Shown here: positions 15,518 through 23,995 of the stretch, piece by piece
How the letters are laid out: every line of letters starts with the position of its first letter
Numbering within the stretch: the stretch's first letter is position 1
Assembly: GCA_029250945.1 (NCBI GenBank)
Contig: JAQXEG010000034.1
Coordinates: forward strand, 1 to 64,000
Direction of reading: 5' to 3'
Origin: Yoonia sp.
Lineage (GTDB): Bacteria > Pseudomonadota > Alphaproteobacteria > Rhodobacterales > Rhodobacteraceae
DNA: 64,000 nucleotides
The notes under the pieces: generated by a model
The model's database searches: none
Told to the model about the DNA's origin: nothing
What the model saw: only the letters and a program-made list of their open reading frames with translations
Translations under genes and position numbers: made by a program

Positions 15518-17962
15518 ATGGCTAATGTCCCCTCAAGCGCCCGCGTCGTCATCATCGGTGGTGGTGTGATCGGTTGTTCCGTCGCATATCACCTTGCCAA
15601 GCAAGGTTGGAAAGACGTCGTTTTGCTGGAACGCAAACAGCTAACATCGGGGACAACATGGCATGCGGCGGGTCTGATCGCGCAGCTACGTGCGACGGCG
15701 AACATGACCAAGCTCGCGAAATATTCGCAGGAACTCTATGGAAACCTAGAGGCGGAAACAGGTGTCGCCACAGGGTTCAAACGTGTGGGATCGATCACCG
15801 CCGCACTGACCGAAGAGCGTAAGGAAGAGATTTTCCGCCAAGCCGGCATGGCCCGCGCATTTGGCGTCGAGGTCGAGGAAATCAGCCCGACCGAAGTCAA
15901 AGAACGCTATGAGCATCTGAACATCGACGGTGTGACAGCGGGTGTTTACCTGCCGCTCGACGGTCAAGGTGATCCGGCGAATATTGCGTTGGCGTTGGCC
16001 AAGGGTGCGCGCCAGAACGGCGCGAAAGTGATCGAGCGCACGGCGGTTACCAAGATCAACCGCGATGGCCGCCGCGTCACATCCGTTGATTGGAACAACG
16101 GCGATGAAACAGGCACAATCACCTGTGACATGATCGTCAACTGTGGTGGCATGTGGGGCCACGAGGTCGGTAAAATGGCGGGCGTGAATGTGCCGCTGCA
16201 CGCATGTGAACACTTCTATATCGTGACCGAAGCGATCGAGGGGCTTAAGCAGCTACCCGTTCTGCGGGTGCCGGACGAATGCGCCTATTACAAAGAGGAC
16301 GCGGGCAAAATGTTGCTCGGGGCGTTTGAACCCAACGCAAAGCCTTGGGCGATGGATGGCATTCCCAAGGATTTTGAATTCGACCAATTGCCAGAGGATT
16401 TCGATCACTTTGAACCGATCCTAGAGGCGGCAGTGGACCGCATGCCGATGCTTGCCGAGGCGGGCATCCACACGTTCTTTAACGGACCTGAATCGTTCAC
16501 GCCCGATGATGCCTATCACCTTGGCCTTGCACCAGAGATGGACAACGTCTGGGTCGCAGCAGGGTTCAACTCCATCGGTATTCAGTCGGCAGGCGGGGCC
16601 GGTCAGGCGCTGGCGGCATGGATGGACACCGGTGAAAAACCGTTTGATCTGGGCGATGTGGATATTGGCCGGATGCAGCCGTTCCAAGGCAACAAACATT
16701 ACCTGTTTGAGCGTTCAAAGGAAACGCTTGGCCTGCTTTATGCCGACCACTTCCCATTCCGGCAAAAGGCTACAGCACGCGGTATCCGCCGCACACCATT
16801 CCATCAGCATTTGCTGAACAACGGCGCTGTCATGGGGGAACTGTCGGGCTGGGAACGCGCCAACTGGTTTGCGAATGAAGGCCAGACGCCTGAATACGAA
16901 TATTCGTGGAAGCGTCAAAACTTCTTTGGCAACGTCGCGGCAGAGCTCGAGGCTGTACGCACGAACGTCGGCATGTATGACATGTCGTCATTCGGCAAAA
17001 TCCGTGTCGAAGGACGCGATGCCGTGGTATTCATGAACTACATCGGTGGCGGACAATATGACGTGCCGGTGGGCAAGATCGTCTATACTCAATTCATGAA
17101 CAACAACGCAGGGATCGAGGCGGATGTAACCGTGACCCGTGTGTCCGAGACTGCGTTTTTGGTCGTGACACCAGCCGCAACGCGTCAGGCCGATCAGGTT
17201 TGGATGCAGCGCCATTTGGGCGATTTCAACGTCGTGATCACTGATGTGACAGCGGGCGAAGGTGTGCTGGCCGTCATGGGACCAAATGCGCGTAAGTTGC
17301 TGCAAGCCGTGTCGCCAAATGATTTTTCAAATGACGTGAACCCGTTTGGCACCGCCCAAGAGATTGAGTTGGGCATGGGCATGGCCCGTGTGCACCGCGT
17401 AACCTATGTGGGCGAGCTGGGTTGGGAAATCTATGTATCGTCCGACATGGCAGCCCATGCGTTCGAGACGCTGCATGCAGCAGGGCAAGACATGGGAATG
17501 AAGCTGTGCGGGATGCATATGATGGACGCTGGCCGGATTGAAAAAGGGTTCCGGCACTTTGGCCACGACATCACCGCTGAGGATCACATTTTGGAGGCAG
17601 GCCTTGGGTTTGCAGTGAAGACGGACAAGCCGGATTTCGTGGGCCGCGATGCTGTGTTGCGGAAGAAAGAGGCCGGTTTGGACATGCGTCTGGTGCAGTT
17701 CAAGCTGACTGATCCAGAGCCGCTGTTGTATCACAATGAACCTGTGATGCGGGACGGTGAGGTCGTCGGCTATCTGTCGTCTGGTGTCTATGGTCACCAT
17801 GTCGGTGCTGCGATGGGGATGGGCTATGTACCATGTAAGGGCGAAACGGTTGCCGAATTGCTCGCGTCCGATTTTGAGATCGACGTGATGGGCACAAAAG
17901 TGAAGGCCGAGGCGAGCCTGAAGTCGTTTTATGATCCCAAGTCAGAGCGCGTGAAGGCCTAA
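15518..17962 (+). CDS. FAD-dependent oxidoreductase/GcvT-fold enzyme, dimethylglycine or sarcosine dehydrogenase family (copy 2)
   Basis: 814 aa, a paralogue of the protein at 11123-13579. The FAD motif VVIIGGGVIGCSVAYHLAKQ is followed by TSGTTWHAAGL with the covalent-FAD His. The DAO domain runs to about residue 430, then GcvT and its C-terminal barrel follow (GELGWEIYVSSDM, GRIEKGFRHFGHDIT, FVGRDAVL). The methyl group would pass to tetrahydrofolate as methylene-THF. The two copies differ clearly in the segment after the FAD His (LIAQLRATANM versus NCPNFAPNWAV), which suggests different substrates in the sequence betaine to dimethylglycine to sarcosine to glycine. ATG 15518 follows AAGGAAATCCTC. 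Confidence 0.88.
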   Translation: MANVPSSARVVIIGGGVIGCSVAYHLAKQGWKDVVLLERKQLTSGTTWHAAGLIAQLRATANMTKLAKYSQELYGNLEAETGVATGFKRVGSITAALTEERKEEIFRQAGMARAFGVEVEEISPTEVKERYEHLNIDGVTAGVYLPLDGQGDPANIALALAKGARQNGAKVIERTAVTKINRDGRRVTSVDWNNGDETGTITCDMIVNCGGMWGHEVGKMAGVNVPLHACEHFYIVTEAIEGLKQLPVLRVPDECAYYKEDAGKMLLGAFEPNAKPWAMDGIPKDFEFDQLPEDFDHFEPILEAAVDRMPMLAEAGIHTFFNGPESFTPDDAYHLGLAPEMDNVWVAAGFNSIGIQSAGGAGQALAAWMDTGEKPFDLGDVDIGRMQPFQGNKHYLFERSKETLGLLYADHFPFRQKATARGIRRTPFHQHLLNNGAVMGELSGWERANWFANEGQTPEYEYSWKRQNFFGNVAAELEAVRTNVGMYDMSSFGKIRVEGRDAVVFMNYIGGGQYDVPVGKIVYTQFMNNNAGIEADVTVTRVSETAFLVVTPAATRQADQVWMQRHLGDFNVVITDVTAGEGVLAVMGPNARKLLQAVSPNDFSNDVNPFGTAQEIELGMGMARVHRVTYVGELGWEIYVSSDMAAHAFETLHAAGQDMGMKLCGMHMMDAGRIEKGFRHFGHDITAEDHILEAGLGFAVKTDKPDFVGRDAVLRKKEAGLDMRLVQFKLTDPEPLLYHNEPVMRDGEVVGYLSSGVYGHHVGAAMGMGYVPCKGETVAELLASDFEIDVMGTKVKAEASLKSFYDPKSERVKA

Positions 17963-17965
17963 CGG

Positions 17966-17994
17966 TTTCGACGCGGGCATTGCCCGCGTCGAAA
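17966..17994. terminator. Strong hairpin after the one-carbon cluster
   Basis: TTTCGACGCGGGCA, one base, then its perfect 14-bp complement. It lies four bases after the last DMGDH-like stop. There is no T-run, so it may act as a 3' stabiliser or a weak terminator. Confidence 0.6.
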
Positions 17995-18020
17995 GGCCGG
18001 GGCGCTGCCCCCGACCCCGT

Positions 18021-18043
18021 GAGTATTTTTGAAAAAGCGAGAC
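18021..18043 (-). repeat. Gene-end motif CTCGCTTTTTC-AAAATACTC, copy after ctpA
   Basis: On the minus strand CTCGCTTTTTCAAAAATACTC begins within ten bases of the ctpA stop. Same-orientation copies follow ffh, the ABC ATPase gene and the helicase gene. The T-run could aid transcription ending. Confidence 0.6.
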
Positions 18044-18048
18044 GGGAG

Positions 18049-19386
18049 TTAGTTCCCGTCTTGCGGACCCAATGCGTTTAAACCTTTGAGGATGTCGATG
18101 GCGTAGGCGAGTTGGTAGTCGTCTTCGCGCAGTTCTGCGGCGGCTTCGGCGCGCGCGCGGTCCTCTTCGATTTGACGAATTTCATCTTCTGTCAGGCTGT
18201 CATTGTCGAGTGACCCGCGCAGGTCCGCCTCTGAGCGGAAGCCGCGTTCTTCCTCTTCGCCATCCTCATCAGGGCGGGGGCGGGGTTGTTCGACGATGAT
18301 GTCGGGTAATATGCCAAGCGCCTGGATTGAGCGGCCAGACGGCGTGTAATACCGCGCTGTGGTCAAGCGCATCGCGCCTTCGCCTTGCAATGGAACGACC
18401 GTTTGGACGGAACCTTTGCCAAAGGATTTTGTACCTACAACGATTGCGCGACGGTGGTCTTGTAGCGCGCCAGCCACGATTTCAGAGGCCGAAGCAGAGC
18501 CGCCATTGATCAGCACCACAATGGGTTTACCCATCGCCAGATCACCCGCGGCTGCATTGTAGCGATCGCTGTCTTGCGGTTCGCGGCCACGGGTTGAGAC
18601 GATTTCGCCGGCTTCAAGGAAGGCGTCGGAGACATAGATCGCCTGATTGAGCAAACCGCCGGGGTTATTGCGCAGATCAAGGATGATACCGTCGACGTTG
18701 TCGAGGCCACCTGCCTCTGCGATCTGCTCCTCAAATCCGGATTTCAGATCGGGGAATGTTTGATCGCTGAATGTTGCAATCCGCAAGACGACGGCGTTGC
18801 CTTCGGTTCGGCTACGCACGGCTGTCAGTTTAATTGTGTCGCGGATGATCGAAACATCGAATGGCTCAATCTCGCCTTCGCGTACAACGGTGATCACGAT
18901 CTCGGACCCGACGGGGCCGCGCATCAATTCAACGGCCTCGTCCAGCGTCAGGCCAAGCACATTTTCGCCATCAACGGCTGAGATGAAATCACCTGCCAGA
19001 ATGCCCGCTGCATCCGCAGGGGTGCCATCCATGGGCGATACGACTTTTACCCAGCCTTCTTCTTGGGTGACTTCGATGCCAAGACCGCCAAATTCGCCGC
19101 GGGTTTGCACACGCATGTCGGCGGCGTCATCTGCAGACAAATAGCTGGAATGCGGGTCGAGCGATGTAAGCATACCGTTGATCGCCGCCTCGATCAGGTC
19201 CTTTTCCTGCACGTCTTCGACGTAGCCGGCGCGGATCCGTTCAAAGATGTCGCCGAACAGGTCAAGCTGTTCATAGACGCTGGCGCTATTGGCGGCCTCT
19301 TGCGCGATCAGGGGGGCGGCCACTTGCGTTGTTGCGACCAAACCAAGAAGGGTGCCGCCACCTGCGGCCAGCATAAGCTTTTTCAT
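18049..19386 (-). CDS. ctpA: Carboxy-terminal processing peptidase (S41 family)
   Basis: 445 aa periplasmic serine protease. Signal peptide at residues 1-28, PDZ domain at about 90-170 (GLGIEVTQEEGWVKVVSPMD, AGILAGDFISAVDG), then the S41 catalytic core with nucleophile Ser in GGSASASEIVAGAL and general-base Lys in GTKSFGKGSVQT. The acidic C-terminal tail is about 75 residues. Last gene of rsfS-rlmH-gpmI-envC-ctpA, 12 bases after envC; the envC-ctpA pairing links it to peptidoglycan hydrolase control. Confidence 0.93.
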   Translation of the reverse strand: MKKLMLAAGGGTLLGLVATTQVAAPLIAQEAANSASVYEQLDLFGDIFERIRAGYVEDVQEKDLIEAAINGMLTSLDPHSSYLSADDAADMRVQTRGEFGGLGIEVTQEEGWVKVVSPMDGTPADAAGILAGDFISAVDGENVLGLTLDEAVELMRGPVGSEIVITVVREGEIEPFDVSIIRDTIKLTAVRSRTEGNAVVLRIATFSDQTFPDLKSGFEEQIAEAGGLDNVDGIILDLRNNPGGLLNQAIYVSDAFLEAGEIVSTRGREPQDSDRYNAAAGDLAMGKPIVVLINGGSASASEIVAGALQDHRRAIVVGTKSFGKGSVQTVVPLQGEGAMRLTTARYYTPSGRSIQALGILPDIIVEQPRPRPDEDGEEEERGFRSEADLRGSLDNDSLTEDEIRQIEEDRARAEAAAELREDDYQLAYAIDILKGLNALGPQDGN

Positions 19387-19398
19387 CGTCGTCGTGTC

Positions 19399-20511
19399 CT
19401 ATCTGTCGTCCAAGGCGAACCAGTCGCTTGGGTTTACGGGACTCTGCCCGTCTCTGACCTCAAGATAAAGGGTCTGTGATGCCACACCACCGTTATCTGG
19501 CTCGCTTTGGGTCAAAATCGCGCGAGCGTTCGGCGTTTCCCCGCCCAAAAGGCCGATGGGGGACCCTTGCGGGATGACTTGCCCGACTTCGCCGAACACC
19601 TCGTCCATCCCTGCGATGACAAATAGCACGTCAACGGCGGGTTCAAGAATCGTGACGTTGCCATAGTCCAAAAGCGGGCCGCGAAACAGGATCGTGGCAG
19701 CGGCGGGTGTGGTGACAAGCGCACGAGGCCGAGCCGCGATAATGATGCCGGGGCGGCGGATGCCCGACGCATCGGGTTGCTCAAAACTGCGCAGGATCGT
19801 GCCTTGAACGGGTAATGTCAGCGCGCCCTTGTCCGCGGTGGCGTCAACGGGCGATGCGTCGTTAAGGCCATCTGATAGCCCCGTCGCAAATCCCGCAAGT
19901 GTTTCGGTGCTAGCGAGCAAAAGTGCAGTTTGCACGGCGTCCTCGGTGAACCGCTGCGGCAGGTCGGTGCGTTCTGAAATGGCGGTCGACAGGGCGGCGC
20001 GGGCGGATTGTGCGCCGTTCAAACCATCCTGTAGGGTGCTGACCGCGTTCTGCTGCAGGCTACGGAGAAGGGCGATTTCTTCAAGCTCGGACCTGATCGT
20101 ATTAACCTCAGCTTGGATCGCGGGGGCCACGTCGGCGACCATCATACCGGACCGCGCGGTGCCAGTTGGGCCAGAGGGATGTATTAACAGCAACGGGGTT
20201 GGGGCGCGTCCCATGGTCTGCAAAACGCCCAGCAGTTGCCCGATTTCGTCTGACTTTGCGGCCAATGCGGTTTCCAGCGTTGTTTGCCGGATCGCAGCAC
20301 GGCGCAATCCATCGCGCATGGCGATCAGCCCATCCTCATAGGCGCGTACGGTTTTGGTCAACGCCTCAACACGGTTGCGGGCGCTTGTCGCATCGGCTAA
20401 TTGGTTGCCCGCCTGTGCCAGCCGTTCGGCCGCCAGCGTTGTGGCCTCGCCTGCTGATTGGGCCTGTGCCACGCTAGACCACAGCAGCACAAAAAGGACA
20501 GCAAGACGCAT
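19399..20511 (-). CDS. envC: Murein hydrolase activator EnvC-like (degenerate M23/LytM)
   Basis: About 370 aa. Signal peptide at residues 1-18, a long Ala/Leu-rich coiled-coil region to about residue 210, and a C-terminal LytM fold from LTLPVQGTILRSFEQPD onward. The metal ligands HxxxD and HxH of active M23 peptidases are missing, as in EnvC proteins that activate amidases instead of cutting peptidoglycan. ATG 20511 overlaps the gpmI stop by one base (TGATG), indicating translational coupling. Confidence 0.85.
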   Translation of the reverse strand: MRLAVLFVLLWSSVAQAQSAGEATTLAAERLAQAGNQLADATSARNRVEALTKTVRAYEDGLIAMRDGLRRAAIRQTTLETALAAKSDEIGQLLGVLQTMGRAPTPLLLIHPSGPTGTARSGMMVADVAPAIQAEVNTIRSELEEIALLRSLQQNAVSTLQDGLNGAQSARAALSTAISERTDLPQRFTEDAVQTALLLASTETLAGFATGLSDGLNDASPVDATADKGALTLPVQGTILRSFEQPDASGIRRPGIIIAARPRALVTTPAAATILFRGPLLDYGNVTILEPAVDVLFVIAGMDEVFGEVGQVIPQGSPIGLLGGETPNARAILTQSEPDNGGVASQTLYLEVRDGQSPVNPSDWFALDDR

Positions 20512-22022
20512 CACTTGATCAGGCTCTGACCGGTCATTTCATCGGGCTTTTCCAGCCCCATCAGCGCAAGCAGTGTTGGTGCAAGATCGGCCAGACGTCC
20601 GTCCCGCAATGCCGCACCTTCTGGGCCGCCGACAAGGGTGACAGGCACGGGGTTCAGCGTGTGTGCCGTGTGTGGCCCGCCGGTTTCGGGGTCGATCATT
20701 ACCTCGCAATTGCCGTGATCCGCAGTCACGATCATGGTGCCGCCCGCGTCCTTCAGTGCAGCGAGGACTTTGCCCAATCCACGATCAACCGCTTCGCAGG
20801 CGGCGATTGCCGCATCGACATCGCCCGTGTGCCCGACCATGTCGGGGTTGGCATAGTTTGTGACGATCAGGTCATAGCCGTTGCCGATGGCCGTAACAAA
20901 CGCCTCGGTCACCTCGCCCGACGACATTTCCGGTTGCAGATCATAGGTCGCGACCTTGGGCGATTTGGGCATGAAGCGGTCTTCGCCGTCCTCGGGTACC
21001 TCGACCCCGCCATTAAGAAAGAATGTCACATGGGGGTATTTTTCAGTCTCGGCCAGACGGAACTGGCGCAACCCGTGTTTGGCGACCCAAGCCCCAAGCG
21101 TGTTCACGATGTTGCGTTTCGGGAACACGGTTTCATACCATGCCGCATGGGCGTCGGAATAGGTGACCATACCCAGCCGTGCTGCCAGATCGGGCATCTT
21201 GCGGGCAAACCCGTCAAAATCAGGATCGGCAATCGCGGCCAGAATTTCGCGGGCGCGATCCGATCGGAAATTGAGGCAGAACAGCCCGTCACCCGCAGCA
21301 ATCCCGCCGTAGCCATTGATCACCGTGGCGGGGATAAATTCATCCGTTTTATCCGCCGCATAGGCCGCATCAATAGCGGCCTGTGGGTCGGTGGCGCTGC
21401 CACCTTTGCCCGCGACCATCGCGTCATAGGCGGTCTGCACGCGTTCCCAGCGGTTATCTCGATCCATTGCGAAATAGCGGCCGATGACGGTCACAACCTT
21501 GCACGTGTCGGGCAGGGCGGTGGTCAGTTGACCCATGAACGCCTTGGCGCTTTTGGGTGCGACGTCACGGCCATCGGTGATTGCGTGGATCACGGACGGG
21601 ATGCCCGCGGCGTCCATTGCATTGGCAGCGGCGATAATGTGCTCTACGTGCCCATGCACACCGCCGTCGGATACAACCCCCATCAGATGCGCAGTGCCGC
21701 CGCTGGCCTTCATCTGATCGACAAAGACGACGATCGCATCGGCGCTGGGAAAGCTGCCGTCTTCGATGGACAGCTCAATCTGGCCAAGGTCCATCGCCAC
21801 AACACGTCCTGCGCCGATATTGGTATGGCCGACCTCTGAATTACCCATCTGCCCTTTGGGCAGGCCCGCGTCATTGCCGTGGGTCAATAGCTGGGCGTGC
21901 GGCCCTTGCATGATCGCGTCGAAATTGGGGGTGTGGGCCAAGGCAGGGGCATTGCCGGTGGTGTCGGGATTAATCCCCCAGCCATCAAGAATACACAAAA
22001 CTACGGGTTTAGGTGCGGTCAT
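20511..22022 (-). CDS. gpmI: 2,3-bisphosphoglycerate-independent phosphoglycerate mutase
   Basis: 503 aa cytoplasmic glycolytic enzyme of the alkaline phosphatase superfamily, needing Mn2+. The catalytic Ser is in GNSEVGHTNIGAGR; metal-binding segments include CILDGWG and VTADHGNCE. ATG 22022 gives the usual N-terminus; the track ORF adds 19 residues that overlap rlmH. It sits between rlmH and envC in one minus-strand operon. Confidence 0.96.
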   Translation of the reverse strand: MTAPKPVVLCILDGWGINPDTTGNAPALAHTPNFDAIMQGPHAQLLTHGNDAGLPKGQMGNSEVGHTNIGAGRVVAMDLGQIELSIEDGSFPSADAIVVFVDQMKASGGTAHLMGVVSDGGVHGHVEHIIAAANAMDAAGIPSVIHAITDGRDVAPKSAKAFMGQLTTALPDTCKVVTVIGRYFAMDRDNRWERVQTAYDAMVAGKGGSATDPQAAIDAAYAADKTDEFIPATVINGYGGIAAGDGLFCLNFRSDRAREILAAIADPDFDGFARKMPDLAARLGMVTYSDAHAAWYETVFPKRNIVNTLGAWVAKHGLRQFRLAETEKYPHVTFFLNGGVEVPEDGEDRFMPKSPKVATYDLQPEMSSGEVTEAFVTAIGNGYDLIVTNYANPDMVGHTGDVDAAIAACEAVDRGLGKVLAALKDAGGTMIVTADHGNCEVMIDPETGGPHTAHTLNPVPVTLVGGPEGAALRDGRLADLAPTLLALMGLEKPDEMTGQSLIK

Positions 22023-22050
22023 CGTCGGCTCCTGCAAAAGTGTTGGGCTG

Positions 22051-22521
22051 TCATACCCGATGATAGGGCGATCCGGCAAGAATGGACGCGGCGCGATACA
22101 GCTGTTCGGCCAGCATCACCCGCACGAGCATATGGGGCCAGACCATTTTGCCAAATGACATCGCGGCATCGGCACGATCGCGCAAGGCGGGGTCAATGCC
22201 ATCAGCGCCGCCAATTACGAACGTGACGTCTTGGCGGCCTTGGTCGCGCCAGCCAGCAAGCTGATCGGCAAATTGTGGGGATGATTGCACCTTGCCGCGT
22301 TCATCCATCACGCAGATCAGTGATCCACTCGGAATTGCGCGGTCAAGCAAGGCGGCCTCGGCGGTCATGCCGCCCCCCTTTTTATCCTCGACCTCGATCA
22401 ATTTGGCGGGACCAAGTGCGAGCGCGCGGCCCGTGCGATCAAAACGGGTAAGGTAGTCGTCGTAAAGATCACGCTCTGGCCCCTGACGCAGGCGGCCAAC
22501 AGCGCAGATATGGACGCGCAT
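22051..22521 (-). CDS. rlmH: 23S rRNA (pseudouridine-1915-N3)-methyltransferase
   Basis: 156 aa SPOUT methyltransferase, acting on the 70S ribosome. It has the signatures VHICAVGRLRQGPE, FVIGGADGI and the C-terminal MLVRVMLAEQLYRAASI-GSPYH knot that binds S-adenosylmethionine. It overlaps the rsfS stop by one base. The rsfS-rlmH pairing is widely conserved. Confidence 0.96.
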   Translation of the reverse strand: MRVHICAVGRLRQGPERDLYDDYLTRFDRTGRALALGPAKLIEVEDKKGGGMTAEAALLDRAIPSGSLICVMDERGKVQSSPQFADQLAGWRDQGRQDVTFVIGGADGIDPALRDRADAAMSFGKMVWPHMLVRVMLAEQLYRAASILAGSPYHRV

Positions 22522-22883
22522 CAGTCGGCAGTGGCGGGGCTAAGTCCGGGCTGCCACATCTTTTCGAGCTGGTAAAACTCGCGCACTTCGGGGCGGAACA
22601 GATGCACGATGACGTCGCCTGTGTCGATCAGAACCCAGTCGCCAGACGCGCGGCCTTCGATTTTCGAGAAGATGCCAAAGGTGGATTTAACCTCGTCCAC
22701 AATTTTCTCGGCCATAGAGGTGACCTGACGGGCCGATCGGCCAGAGCCGATAACCATGTGATCGCCGATCTCTGATTTGCCCTTCAGGCTGATCTGAACG
22801 ACGTCTTCTGCCTTGTTCTCTTCGAGGGATTTAAGAACAGCAGCCAGAATTGTTTCACTGGTTGCAGTTTTGCGATCGGTCAT
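22521..22883 (-). CDS. rsfS: Ribosome silencing factor RsfS
   Basis: 120 aa. It binds ribosomal protein L14 and blocks subunit joining in starvation. Family motifs are visible: KAEDVVQISLKGKSEIGDHM, SGRSARQVTSMAEKI, and WVLIDTGDVIVHLFRPEVREFY with the C-terminal YQLEKMW. It is the first gene of the operon here; nadD, its common upstream neighbour, is not next to it, and the upstream side is a decayed region. Confidence 0.95.
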   Translation of the reverse strand: MTDRKTATSETILAAVLKSLEENKAEDVVQISLKGKSEIGDHMVIGSGRSARQVTSMAEKIVDEVKSTFGIFSKIEGRASGDWVLIDTGDVIVHLFRPEVREFYQLEKMWQPGLSPATAD

Positions 22884-22981
22884 CGGGTGGTCCTTGGGCT
22901 GTAAAAGATGCCTATTGCGCTGGTTTTGCCCACCAACGCAAGGGTTGTTCTTAATTAGCGGTTGGATGCGCTAAATTCAAC

Positions 22982-23164
22982 TCACTCCCGACACGGGTGG
23001 GTTTCGCTGACAGAGCCGCCATTGATTTCAACCCTGTCGATGGCGTCCTGAACGGATGCGTTGCGGATCAGTGGCTTAAACGCCCCATCTGGTGTGAAGC
23101 GTACGGCCACGTTGAATGTGTCGTCGGGGTCGGGGCCATCACCAATGACGCAAAACCGAACCAC
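22982..23164 (-). pseudogene. 5'-truncated ORF fragment of unknown family
   Basis: 60 codons with a coding-like sequence (DPDDTFNVAVRFTPDGAF, then DRVEINGGSVSETHPC), but only a GTG without ribosome-binding site at the upstream end. Its upstream boundary coincides with the truncated 5' end of the plus-strand XRE fragment. The simplest reading is two divergent genes that lost their starts in one deletion. No function is assigned. Confidence 0.4.
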
Positions 23165-23340
23165 GACTGAAAAATGAGCCGGAGTTGGCGGCGGCTGTGG
23201 GTATTACAGAGCAAAACATCAGCCTGCTGAAATCCGGCAAGGTCAAAGGTATCCGGTTCGAGACACTGGCGAAAATTTGTGAGGTTCTGAAGTGTCAGCC
23301 TGGCGACCTCCTCGAGGCGCAGGCTCAGTCCAGCACGTAG
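23149..23340 (+). pseudogene. XRE family helix-turn-helix regulator, 5'-truncated fragment
   Basis: The frame from 23149 to TAG 23340 reads ELAAAVGITEQNISLLKSGK, then GIRFETLAKICEVLKCQPGD. This is the second half of the small 65-75-aa XRE proteins whose start is usually a conserved LD-x-x-LA-x-RK segment. That N-terminal part is absent and no ATG, GTG or ribosome-binding site precedes the homology. It overlaps the 3' end of the SOUL gene by 16 bases. It is too short for the ORF track and is almost certainly non-functional. Confidence 0.75.
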
Positions 23341-23954
23341 GCCACTTCGTTGCGGCGTTTCCATGGCAATGTCATGGGGCCGTCGTAGAAATAGTGGAAA
23401 GGTCCATCGCCTAAACGAAACCCTGCGTCTTGTGCGATGGACCGCAATTCTGCCGCTTTGGCATCCATATCAGCACTGCGCGCAAGACCCGAAAACCCCA
23501 GTACGATCTGGCGCTGTGGCGCAGTTTCGACAATGCGGATCGCGTCCGAATTTGGCACGGGCAGGGTGTCACGCGTGTAGGTACGCGGCATTGTGAACGA
23601 CACGGTCCACAACTCGCCATCACCGGATTGGGTCACTGGGCTGGTCATCGCGATTTTCTCGGACGGGCGCTGGGCCACGGGGGATGTCATGTCGATGGAC
23701 GCGGCCACAGTGTTCCCGCCAAAAATGAAACCGGCCAGTTCCTGAAACCCGCGCCCGCGTGCGCGGTCAGCTGATCCGCGCACGGTCACCTCTGCGATCA
23801 GGCTTGGGGTATAGGCACGGACTTCGGCCTCTCCGATGGTTTGCTCGACCACATAGGGCGGGGATTCGTAGCCCTTGTATCTGTCCTCTGCCACAGCGTC
23901 TGACCCGATAAGGCCAAGACCTGTCGCTATGGTTTTTGTGATCCGTGATGCCAT
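23325..23954 (-). CDS. SOUL family heme-binding protein
   Basis: 209 aa. It matches the SOUL/HBP fold: YESPPYVVEQTIGEAEVRAY near the start, the paired MTSPV segments (SIDMTSPVAQ, KIAMTSPVTQ), FTMPRTYTRDTLPVPN and a late FHYFYDGPMTLPWKRRNEV. Bacterial members bind heme weakly; their role is unknown. A short hydrophobic N-terminus ending in AVAED could be a signal peptide. It lies downstream of the mscS-like gene on the same strand. Confidence 0.87.
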   Translation of the reverse strand: MASRITKTIATGLGLIGSDAVAEDRYKGYESPPYVVEQTIGEAEVRAYTPSLIAEVTVRGSADRARGRGFQELAGFIFGGNTVAASIDMTSPVAQRPSEKIAMTSPVTQSGDGELWTVSFTMPRTYTRDTLPVPNSDAIRIVETAPQRQIVLGFSGLARSADMDAKAAELRSIAQDAGFRLGDGPFHYFYDGPMTLPWKRRNEVAYVLD

Positions 23955-23995
23955 GTCCGATCTCCCTTTCCCGATGAAATAGGGCAGGGGCGACC

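Noticed and set aside
19399-20511. Active M23 metallopeptidase
   Set aside because: The zinc-binding HxxxD and HxH motifs are missing, so an amidase-activator role (EnvC) is more likely.
20661-21839. 392-aa plus-strand ORF opposite gpmI
   Set aside because: Shadow of gpmI in the codon-bias-favoured antisense frame; composition is not protein-like.
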